Shown: positions 1 to 6,092 of the stretch, in pieces
Layout of the letters: each line of letters opens with the position of its first letter
How positions within the stretch are numbered: position 1 is the stretch's first letter
Source of the DNA: Crocinitomicaceae bacterium
GTDB taxonomy: Bacteria > Bacteroidota > Bacteroidia > Flavobacteriales_D > Sanyastnellaceae
Assembly: GCA_020848015.1 (NCBI GenBank)
Contig: JADLBA010000101.1
Location: 1 to 12,031 of the forward strand
Direction: 5' to 3'
Length of the DNA stretch: 12,031 bases
Notes under the pieces: generated by a model
Told to the model about the DNA's origin: nothing
What the model saw: only the letters and a program-made list of their open reading frames with translations
Databases searched by the model: none
Position numbers and translations under genes: made by a program

Positions 1-79
1 ACGCCAATGGCGATAAGGCGTACAGAGGTTTCAGAGGGTGAAAAACGGGGTGCGGGGGACGTGGGAAATTTGTAACCAT

Positions 80-111
80 AAGAAAGCCCCGCAGCTTTCA
101 ACTTGCGGAGC
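80..111 (-). terminator. Candidate intrinsic terminator for the phage-gene strand
   Basis: Read on the minus strand, GCTCCGCA (111-104) and TGCGGGGC (93-86) form an 8-base-pair stem with one G-U wobble around a 10-base loop, followed by TTTCTTAT. On the plus strand the wobble becomes an A-C mismatch and the following bases are not T-rich, so the hairpin favours minus-strand transcripts. It lies about 190 bases past the stop of the nuclease-like gene and could end the transcript that carries it. The T tract is interrupted, so this is a moderate call. Confidence 0.45.
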
Positions 112-127
112 CTCTTAACCAAAATCG

Positions 128-157
128 GGCGTGAGTGAAACACCCGTGTTTTACGCC
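128..157. repeat. Bipartite inverted repeat
   Basis: An inner perfect repeat, AAACAC (138-143) and GTGTTT (146-151) around a 2-base centre, is flanked by a second pair, GGCGT (128-132) and ACGCC (153-157), with 5 and 1 unpaired bases between the two stems. The same outer words also occur as ACGCC (1-5) and GGCGT (17-21) at the left edge. The repeat sits about 35 bases upstream of the plus-strand promoter-like box. It could be an operator, an attachment-related site or a cruciform; nothing here decides which. Confidence 0.35.
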
Positions 158-191
158 ATTATTTGCGTTTATAGGGTTTCTGTGAATTCAT

Positions 192-199
192 TATCTTTG
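192..199 (+). promoter_or_regulatory. Bacteroidota-type -7 promoter box
   Basis: TATCTTTG matches the Bacteroidota sigma-A -7 consensus TAnnTTTG exactly. A TTTG at 162-165 could be the -33 element, but the 26-base spacing is longer than the usual 19 or so, so the -33 part is weak. Transcription would begin near 205 on the plus strand, toward the phage genes encoded on the other strand. No plus-strand gene of convincing quality follows, but a plus-strand terminator does. Confidence 0.4.
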
Positions 200-205
200 C
201 AGTGC

Positions 206-302
206 CTGAATGGGTTGGAGCGTTTCGGACGTTTGAGATAGGTTCAGCATATCACCGTCAACCGTCAGCCAAAGAAGCCGTCTATAATGGGTGGCTTTTT
301 TT
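206..302 (+). ncRNA. Candidate small RNA, promoter box to terminator
   Basis: About 97 bases lie between the expected start of transcription from the -7 box at 192-199 and the end of a T-rich intrinsic terminator on the same strand. The interval has no substantial reading frame: the longest ATG frame, from near 210, would give only an 8-residue peptide. I recognise no RNA family and no tRNA fold. The call rests entirely on the spacing of the promoter-like and terminator-like elements. It may instead be an abandoned leader or the end of a gene that entered from outside the window. Confidence 0.25.
275..302 (+). terminator. Plus-strand intrinsic terminator
   Basis: AAGCCGTC (275-282) pairs with GGTGGCTT (290-297), with two G-U wobbles, across the 7-base loop 283-289, and the stem runs directly into an uninterrupted T tract ending at 302. 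The T tract exists only on the plus strand, so the terminator is directional. It abuts the stop codon (301-303) of the minus-strand nuclease-like gene and would stop plus-strand transcription from entering it. Confidence 0.55.
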
Positions 303-762
303 AGTAGCTCAACCATGGTTTTTGCTTCAGTTTCCACATTGTTTTTAATGCAAGTTTTTTCCTCCCGGTTCTTACCTCTTCAATATAAATAATCGTTGTT
401 TCTGTCTCTATTCTGTGCATGATTGCTATTGTTCCCGTTGGTGTCAATCCATGCTGAATAATTTCAGAGTTTTCCAACAGGTAGGGAATATTTTCAATAT
501 CCTGAATTGTGATTGCTACTTGCCTCCTTTTATTCTCTGCGAAGGGGTTTCCATGTTTGCTGAAGGTATGTTTTACCTCCTTAATATTGACCATTCGCTT
601 ATAGCCCTTCACATCAATTCCAGTCTTTTCAAAAATGTGCTTTGCCGCCTTTTCACTTAATGGAAAATATACCCATTCATCATCAGTAATTCCTTTGCCT
701 GCCTGGTAGGCTTTCCATGCCTTTGCAGCGAGCTTCTTTAAATGCTTTTCACCGTCATTTTC
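301..762 (-). pseudogene. Phage PBECR-type (Barnase/EndoU/ColicinE5/RelE-like) nuclease-domain protein, start apparently lost by frameshift
   Basis: The frame is open from a TGA at 765-763 to a TAA at 303-301, about 153 codons. The last 103 residues can be read from a GTG at 612, but the 51 codons upstream are clearly coding in style (WVYFPLSEKAAKHIFEKTG) and lead directly into the domain, so the GTG is probably not the true start. The C-terminal part resembles the phage polyvalent-protein nuclease domains of the BECR fold: VKHTFSKHGN, a lysine/arginine-rich stretch, the QVAITIQDIENIP segment, then YIEEVRTGRKKLALKTMWK. In this family such domains occur as phage-encoded effectors or RNases; activity here is inferred. 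No ATG is in frame, but an ATG at 758-756 lies one base out of frame, so loss of a single base near the start would explain it. The gene follows the holin closely on the same strand. Confidence 0.55.
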
Positions 763-773
763 TCACAGACTGT

Positions 774-1058
774 TTACTTTTTGAAGAGGGGGCCAATGTT
801 TTTCGCAATGCGTTCCACTCCTTTGAATCCGAGGTAAAAACCCATGACCCATTCCATCAGTCTGAAGGTGGCCTGAAGGGTCTGATCAGGAACTGAAATC
901 CCACAAGCGAAAGGCAGCCACTTAGTAGCCAGGTAATCGAGGGGAACAACAATCGCAAGTATTGGGCGGATGGTTTTGGAAAGCCAGTTGTCGCTTTCCA
1001 TATCTGCGGTGTGCCGGGCTGTAACCTGCTTTTCTATCTCAAGAGCAATATCATTCAT
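774..1058 (-). CDS. Phage holin, 3TM family (5' end possibly disrupted)
   Basis: A 94-residue protein with the layout of the phage 3TM-type holin family: a charged N-terminal helix ending in ADMESDNWLSKTIRP, where W25 and R31-P32 match the W-x(n)-RP signature, then hydrophobic segments at about 31-52 and 66-84 and a short basic tail. Holins of this family permeabilise the inner membrane for lysis. The ATG at 1058 gives a complete protein, but the same frame stays open and protein-like upstream (FDFASIDPEVKTAALNE, just before the ATG) to a stop at 1133-1131, so the family-type N-terminus probably began earlier. A GGAGG (1144-1140) with a GTG at 1134-1132 lies immediately upstream but in another frame, separated by a (GT)5 tract. 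The nuclease-like gene follows. Family assignment is from pattern recognition only. Confidence 0.55.
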   Translation of the reverse strand: MNDIALEIEKQVTARHTADMESDNWLSKTIRPILAIVVPLDYLATKWLPFACGISVPDQTLQATFRLMEWVMGFYLGFKGVERIAKNIGPLFKK

Positions 1059-1121
1059 CTCATTGAGTGCCGCGGTTTTTACCTCCGGGTCAATACTTGC
1101 AAAATCAAAGCGAGTGTGAGA

Positions 1122-1131
1122 GTGTGTGTGT
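1122..1131. repeat. (GT)5 dinucleotide tract at holin 5' end
   Basis: Five GT units on the plus strand read as CA repeats in the holin direction. They directly follow a minus-strand GTG codon (1134-1132) that has a GGAGG five bases before it. In the present sequence this GTG frame ends after nine codons. Gaining one CA unit would put the GTG in frame with the protein-like extension and the holin. This is either slippage decay or a phase-variable start. Confidence 0.5.
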
Positions 1132-1133
1132 CA

Positions 1134-1227
1134 CCTTTTCCTCCCTTCGCTCGTCTTGTGTTCCGAAAACCGGTCACTTCAATCTCGCTTTGTCAGGCTA
1201 TTGTATCTTCCCCTTTGATGTTTTATT
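1134..1227. other. Junction between pigment operon and phage fragment
   Basis: Ninety-four bases separate the ligase stop codon from the (GT)5 tract. I see no convincing terminator after the ligase gene and no TAnnTTTG promoter box on the minus strand for the phage genes; the only clear signal is the GGAGG-GTG pair at 1144-1132. If a phage fragment was joined to the operon, the join lies in or next to this stretch. No direct repeat or integrase gene is visible in the window. Confidence 0.35.
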
Positions 1228-2538
1228 CTATAATGAAAAATTCTGGCGATGGTCAATGAATTTGTTCAACTTTCTCCCTGATTCTGATTTCTGAAGAAAT
1301 AACAAGTGTCCTTCATCGGTGAACCGGATGTTTGGCATTACGCGGAAAAGTGAATGAAATTGATCCTGTATTGACTTTCGGATGTGGTCATGATAAACTT
1401 CTTCAGCATTCAAAAATATTGTTAGGTCATCTGTTTCCAATTTACCGGTTTCAGCAACAATCGCAAAGTCAGCAATATGATCTACCGATAAGATGATGTC
1501 GAAAATCCCAGTAGGGTATAGCGTTGTCCCCTTGAGTTTTATCATCTGATTTTTCCGGCCCAGCACAGGGCTAATGCGCGGGGATACCCGCCCACAGGAG
1601 CAGGCAGAGTGATGCATACAAACAATATCTCCCGTTGCATAGCGGAGCAGTGGCATACCTTCAATGCCAAGTGTAGTGATAACTAACTCACCGGGTTCTC
1701 CCTCTTTTACGGGACGGCGGGTTTCATCTAATACTTCGGCGATCAGAAGATCTGGCAATAGATGACCACCTTGTCCCGCTTGGCACTCACAAAATGCAGT
1801 TTGCATTTCTGTTGATGCATAAGTGCTGACCAGATTTATATTCCAGGAAGAAACGATTTGCTGACCGAGCACATTCAGTGTGAAATCAGGGTAGCGTATA
1901 TTTTCTCCTATGCAGATTATTTTTTTTACAGGGAGTTCATTAAGCACAATTTTTTTTTCGTGTGCATATTCTATGAGCTTGAGAATAAACGACGGAACTG
2001 CGACAATTACATCGGGGCTAAATCGTTGAATATGGTCGAACTGAAGAGCAGGTAACCCTGGTCCTGTCCTTATTACAGTAGCACCAAGTTTTTGAACACC
2101 ATGATAATAAGCAATCCCGGCCATGAACAAACGGTCGAGAGTCAACATCAACTGCACAATACTTTTTTCATTCATACCTGCCGTAATAAAGCTACAGTAT
2201 TCATTATAGGCGAGTCGAAGCAGATCATTCTTTGTTAATGCTATACTGACAGGACTTCCTGAGGTTCCACTCGTTGTGGTGTATTCTGCAATATCGTGCC
2301 TGCTAACGCATAGAAAATCATTGTTTCGCTGTTGGAATTCTGCTTTGTTAGTCAGGGGTATGTTAGAAAGATCGCGGATTCCTCCAAATGATTTCTCCTT
2401 GAGCCCGTTGGAGTGAAAGAGTTCCCTGTAATAAGGAGAATTTTTTTGAAGGTAAGAAAATAGCGTGCGCACCTTTTTATCCTGTGTTGCACGGATTTCT
2501 TCTTCTGATAAGAATGACATTGCCCGCGGTCTGATCAT
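1228..2538 (-). CDS. PaaK-like AMP-forming acyl/aryl ligase
   Basis: A 436-residue adenylate-forming enzyme of the phenylacetate-CoA ligase (PaaK/CapK) branch, whose usual length is about 430-440. Visible motifs: P-loop TTSGTSGSP (88-96), STYASTE (238-244) in the nucleotide-binding core, RYATGD (299-304) with the ribose-binding aspartate, and a small C-terminal domain with a GRKLNK segment (421-426) in the place of the catalytic lysine loop. Cysteines C250, C252, C307, C313 and C315 resemble the zinc site common in PaaK-type ligases. In flexirubin and aryl-polyene loci, ligases of this kind activate the cinnamate/coumarate-type starter as CoA or ACP thioester; that role is inferred from context. 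Its ATG overlaps the AcpS stop codon as ATGA, so it is translationally coupled. It is the last gene of the operon. Confidence 0.85.
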   Translation of the reverse strand: MIRPRAMSFLSEEEIRATQDKKVRTLFSYLQKNSPYYRELFHSNGLKEKSFGGIRDLSNIPLTNKAEFQQRNNDFLCVSRHDIAEYTTTSGTSGSPVSIALTKNDLLRLAYNEYCSFITAGMNEKSIVQLMLTLDRLFMAGIAYYHGVQKLGATVIRTGPGLPALQFDHIQRFSPDVIVAVPSFILKLIEYAHEKKIVLNELPVKKIICIGENIRYPDFTLNVLGQQIVSSWNINLVSTYASTEMQTAFCECQAGQGGHLLPDLLIAEVLDETRRPVKEGEPGELVITTLGIEGMPLLRYATGDIVCMHHSACSCGRVSPRISPVLGRKNQMIKLKGTTLYPTGIFDIILSVDHIADFAIVAETGKLETDDLTIFLNAEEVYHDHIRKSIQDQFHSLFRVMPNIRFTDEGHLLFLQKSESGRKLNKFIDHRQNFSL

Positions 2539-2909
2539 GATTCAATAATGATTACTGCACACGCATAGGAGGTAGTGTGGGAAAGAGACAGGTGAATAGA
2601 ACGGAGTCCTCTTTCTTTACCAAGAATATTGAAATGATCGTTCAATTGTAAACAAGGCTTCCCGGATGCAAGCACAACCACCTCAATATTACAAAGATCA
2701 AAACCGGCGGAAATACCCGTTCCAACGGCTTTCAGAAAAGCTTCCTTTGCTGCAAACCGTGCGGCAAAATGCTCAAAAGGACGTGGTTGTTTTTCACAGT
2801 ACTCTCTTTCTTTTTCGCTGAATACAAGAGAAACAAATCCGGAGTTCCTGGAAATTTTTTCCCTTATTCGATCAACCTCTACTATATCAATACCGGTTCC
2901 GACGATCAT
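2535..2909 (-). CDS. acpS: Holo-ACP synthase (4'-phosphopantetheinyl transferase, AcpS family)
   Basis: A 124-residue AcpS-type enzyme that transfers 4'-phosphopantetheine from CoA to a serine of an acyl carrier protein. The family motifs are complete: MIVGTGIDIVEVDRI at the N-terminus with metal-binding D8, FAARFAAKEAFLKAVGTGI with metal-binding E56, and HLSLSHT near the end. I chose the ATG at 2909-2907 because family members begin with this MIVGTGID sequence and it makes an ATGA overlap with the preceding stop; an in-frame ATG at 2921 would add four residues (MCSP) and a 16-base overlap. Placed between the acyltransferase and the ligase, it is probably a second, pathway-specific copy that charges the polyene ACPs, although it could be the cell's only one. 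Confidence 0.9.
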   Translation of the reverse strand: MIVGTGIDIVEVDRIREKISRNSGFVSLVFSEKEREYCEKQPRPFEHFAARFAAKEAFLKAVGTGISAGFDLCNIEVVVLASGKPCLQLNDHFNILGKERGLRSIHLSLSHTTSYACAVIIIES

Positions 2910-4558
2910 TGGTGAACACATTCAATCAACAGTTTTTCAATATGCTCTCTTTCTTGTTCAGTTGCAATTTCTTTTGTTAATGCATTTCTGCAGGCCTCTT
3001 CTGCTTTTTTGTATTCCTTGTGCTCATAATAATAATCCGCAGTAATCATGTGTGAAAGATAGCATTCCGGATTCCATGCGACAATACTGTCTGGATTCAT
3101 CCCCTCTTTCGAAGAAAAAGGGAAACGGTAACGGTTAAATTTCTGAAAATCTATAAATGCTTTTGTCTCTGAAAAATAATCCTTTGGAATTGTCCGGTCT
3201 TCGCTGTATATTTCTTCGTTGAGTTTTGTCTGTTTTGAAAATACAGAATCGAGATCATAACAATAGAATGCTCCGAGTTGATAAGGCGCAGCAGCTATCC
3301 AGAACTGCTTTTTTGCCGGAACAAAAATGATACTGTGATGGGCGATAAGCTGGCAGATTGATTTTTCATTTCCAAGACCAATCTCAACGCCGCCTAACCC
3401 TTGTTTATCGCGAAGAATGTCAACTGTTTTTCCAACATTGTTTTTCCCATTCTGATGCAATAACTCTTCGACTCTTTCATAGCGATAAGCAGAAGCACTG
3501 GTTTCTATATGCTTTTTGTTGACTTCTGTATCTTTCAATGAATCACTTTGAAAATGATTGGCACAAATAATTGAATTTTTTTGGCCGTGATAAATAGTAC
3601 ATACCTCTGGTGTTTTCTCTATTACAGCAGCTTTCCCATCTCGTGCCGATCCGATCAGGAATGATTCTGAAACGAAAGTTTTGTAGGTGTTGGCAATCGC
3701 AAATGCCTCATCAATGGTAGAAGCGTATTGCAGTATTTGCCGCGCAAGTATGGATACTGGGGTTGCAGAGCCAGACGGGATTTCTGATTTTGCTGCATTT
3801 AGGGTGACGGTGAGGCCGGCGGTATTCATCCCTGACAGTACTCCCGTCATACCCGCAAAAGTGATCATTGCAAACGAATGTCCCTGATCGGGGTGATAAA
3901 ATGCGATGATCTTATCTTTTGCAAATTCATCTCCCATGTAAAAATCAAAGTTCCTGCCTATAATCAGCAGACTGTCTTCGGAAGCATCGCCCCAGGTAGC
4001 AAAACTGGTACATCCGACTAACGACAGATTCTGAAGAGCATGGCCGATGTCATGCGCCGCGTGGTAATTCAGCATCCGCTGATAGGCTCCGCTGATATAA
4101 TTGAAGTCGGGTGATGCCGAAAGAGATACGCCGTAAATTTCTTGCTTGTTTTCCAAAGGAATGTAATTTTCCAGATCCCGGTTGAACCATCCGACAAAGA
4201 CTTTCATAGTATTCAGCCATGATTTTGAAGGGATCATACGTTCTATCTGACCGGTGAAGGCGAGTTCTTGTGAATAGAGTAGTTCTTTTGTCAGTTGGCC
4301 ATAAGCGACTCCGCAGTCAAAAGCGTTGCCTTGGACATACAACTCATAGAACCCATTATCACTTTTTCGGAACCAGTTATTTTGTAATTTATACAGGCCA
4401 GTATCAGTTTCTGTAACTTCTTTCCCGCTCAGATCAGAAGCAGGAACTACCGGAGCCGATACTCGTGCTACTATGGCGATGTAAATCAGTAACACAACAA
4501 TTAGAATTATAATTGACAGTGCAATTCGGAAAAATATGTGGAGAATCTTTCTATGCAT
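2906..4558 (-). CDS. Membrane-anchored C45-type Ntn acyltransferase/hydrolase
   Basis: A 550-residue protein starting with one hydrophobic segment (about 8-32), which suggests an inner-membrane anchor with the rest in the periplasm. The core resembles the C45 / acyl-CoA:6-APA acyltransferase and choloylglycine-hydrolase fold: GCTSFA with candidate autoproteolytic nucleophile C183, RNFDF (202-206), then MNTAGLTVTLN ending at N254, the expected order of Ntn catalytic elements. In the family the cysteine becomes N-terminal after self-cleavage, here releasing about 182 residues. The last 50 or so residues (YYYEHKEYKKAEEACRNAL) look like a TPR-type helical hairpin. Its start overlaps the FAD gene stop by 8 bases and its TGA forms an ATGA with acpS. 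In a pigment locus it could form or cut an ester or amide of the polyene; substrate and direction are not shown by the sequence. Confidence 0.75.
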   Translation of the reverse strand: MHRKILHIFFRIALSIIILIVVLLIYIAIVARVSAPVVPASDLSGKEVTETDTGLYKLQNNWFRKSDNGFYELYVQGNAFDCGVAYGQLTKELLYSQELAFTGQIERMIPSKSWLNTMKVFVGWFNRDLENYIPLENKQEIYGVSLSASPDFNYISGAYQRMLNYHAAHDIGHALQNLSLVGCTSFATWGDASEDSLLIIGRNFDFYMGDEFAKDKIIAFYHPDQGHSFAMITFAGMTGVLSGMNTAGLTVTLNAAKSEIPSGSATPVSILARQILQYASTIDEAFAIANTYKTFVSESFLIGSARDGKAAVIEKTPEVCTIYHGQKNSIICANHFQSDSLKDTEVNKKHIETSASAYRYERVEELLHQNGKNNVGKTVDILRDKQGLGGVEIGLGNEKSICQLIAHHSIIFVPAKKQFWIAAAPYQLGAFYCYDLDSVFSKQTKLNEEIYSEDRTIPKDYFSETKAFIDFQKFNRYRFPFSSKEGMNPDSIVAWNPECYLSHMITADYYYEHKEYKKAEEACRNALTKEIATEQEREHIEKLLIECVHQ

Positions 4559-6092
4559 CTTTGATTTTTGAAATCAAATAGGGCATCCCAAAAACAATTG
4601 AACAGGTATTGAGGGCACTGATGCTTACCCCAAGTACCCCGTGAAGATTGATACCCTGACCAGTCAGTAGCAGGTTAGAAATTTTTGTTCTCGGACTGAT
4701 AAATGTTTTCAACGGATCGCGGAAATCTTTTGCAAATCCGTACAGCGTGCCATCATCATTGCCAGAATAGTCTCTTCCAGTTAGTGGAGTCATACAATAA
4801 TAACTCTGAATAAGGGAAGAAAAGCCGGGGAACCTTTTTTCGACCAGTTCAAAAAGATCGCGGGCTTTTGTCTCTTTGAAAACGTGATAATCATCTCCTC
4901 TATCGGATTCCTCCCCAACGGTATTATGCGTATTTTTCCATTTTTCAACCTCCCGGAAATCCATGTAGGAAAGTATCGTTACTCCATCAGAATAGTAATC
5001 ATTTTTTTGCGATTTAGAGAAATACATAACGTATCCTATTCGCGATAGGGTTTCTGCCTGGGAAAGATCGATCCAGGGCACCTTGTTGTTCCAGTAGTTG
5101 ATGTTGTAGTTGAGATAAGGAAAGGAATTTTTTTTCAATACCACATTTACAGCAAAAAAAGAAATGGTATTTTCAAGCCCCTTAATTCTTTTCTTGTACG
5201 CTGCTTTCAGTGTCTTGCCCTCTATCATATCGAGAGTGTTCTTAGGGTGAACATTGGAAATAAACAGGGGAGCGTAAAATTTGCGACCGTCTTCCAGTTC
5301 TGCGAATGATATTTTTTCTTCGTGCTCCACTAAACGAATGACTTTGCAGTGTTTTAAAATACGCCCTTGTCGTGAGGTGATCTGTTTTGAAAGCTCACGC
5401 GCTACCTGTGAACTACCGTTGATAAACCTGTATGAACTTTCTATGTAATGATTACTGATCAATGCATGAACATATAGTGGAGTTTTATTTCCTTCGCCTG
5501 CGTAAAGAAAATTATTTCCTGCAAGTACTCGTTGTAACTTCCTGTCTGAAGTGATGGATTCAATATATGCCTTTGTATCTTGTTCTAGTGCGGAAAGGGT
5601 TTCAATATAATCCCCCGAATGGAGATTATATAGCGGAAACTTGCGACAAATCTGCCGGATGTCGTCGCAATATTTCCTGATTGCCGGTTCTTCTGATGGA
5701 AACTGCTCTGAAAGTGTCCTGATAAAATTCTCATAACCCTGTGCAAATTTGTACCTCACCGGATCATCGCAGAAGGAAATTTCGTCAAAAACATCGTCAT
5801 CTAACCGCTGAATTTTCAGTTTGTCCATGATGCCGAGATAATCGAAAATGCGATAGAGATTCTGTCCCTTGTCGAGCCCGCCTACATAATGTACCCCTGA
5901 ATCAAAAATCACCCTGTTCCGTGAGTAGGACTGCAGCATACCGCCTATCTGCTTGTTTTTTTCGAGTACGCATACTTTTTTTCCTTCCAATGCGAAAATT
6001 GCAGCACAAATGAGACCACCGAGGCCACTTCCTATCACCCCGAGGTCGTAGTGATTCATCTTAGGGCGATTTTCCATGCGTTCTGTGCTCAT
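4551..6092 (-). CDS. FAD-dependent oxidoreductase, CrtI/phytoene-desaturase-like
   Basis: A 513-residue flavoprotein of the amine-oxidase/phytoene-desaturase superfamily. The N-terminus carries the dinucleotide-binding motif GSGLGG (21-26), the ribose-binding acidic residue E44 and the following IGGM (49-52); the C-terminus ends with the family's second FAD motif (TGQGINLHGVLGVSISA). Length and layout match bacterial carotenoid desaturases and isomerases. There are no other carotenoid genes here, so the likely substrate is a polyene or the aromatic ring of the pigment: desaturation, isomerisation or oxidation. Its ATG at 6092 overlaps the stop of the upstream fusion gene as ATGA. In-frame ATGs at residues 6 and 12 are alternative starts, the latter giving the usual short N-terminus; the overlap favours the first. 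Related oxidoreductases occur in flexirubin loci; the reaction is inferred. Confidence 0.85.
   Translation of the reverse strand: MSTERMENRPKMNHYDLGVIGSGLGGLICAAIFALEGKKVCVLEKNKQIGGMLQSYSRNRVIFDSGVHYVGGLDKGQNLYRIFDYLGIMDKLKIQRLDDDVFDEISFCDDPVRYKFAQGYENFIRTLSEQFPSEEPAIRKYCDDIRQICRKFPLYNLHSGDYIETLSALEQDTKAYIESITSDRKLQRVLAGNNFLYAGEGNKTPLYVHALISNHYIESSYRFINGSSQVARELSKQITSRQGRILKHCKVIRLVEHEEKISFAELEDGRKFYAPLFISNVHPKNTLDMIEGKTLKAAYKKRIKGLENTISFFAVNVVLKKNSFPYLNYNINYWNNKVPWIDLSQAETLSRIGYVMYFSKSQKNDYYSDGVTILSYMDFREVEKWKNTHNTVGEESDRGDDYHVFKETKARDLFELVEKRFPGFSSLIQSYYCMTPLTGRDYSGNDDGTLYGFAKDFRDPLKTFISPRTKISNLLLTGQGINLHGVLGVSISALNTCSIVFGMPYLISKIKDA

Noticed and set aside
206..302. tRNA gene ending in the T-tailed hairpin
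   Set aside because: I could not fold a cloverleaf, and there is no T-arm consensus or CCA-type end.
415..660. 81-codon plus-strand frame opposite the nuclease-like gene
   Set aside because: It lies antisense to sequence that codes convincingly on the minus strand, its translation has no family features, and the plus-strand terminator at 275-302 separates it from the only promoter-like box.
1011..1294. Two overlapping plus-strand frames across the holin and ligase ends
   Set aside because: They are antisense to the holin and to the ligase C-terminus, overlap each other, and have low-complexity translations without motifs.
2535..2921. AcpS starting at the ATG at 2921
   Set aside because: It adds only MCSP before the family's normal MIVGTGID start; the ATG at 2909 both fits the family and overlaps the previous stop as ATGA. 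It is not strictly excluded.
4551..6092. Carotenoid biosynthesis locus
   Set aside because: Only the desaturase-like gene fits; there is no phytoene synthase, cyclase or GGPP synthase, and the neighbours are ACP-based polyene genes.
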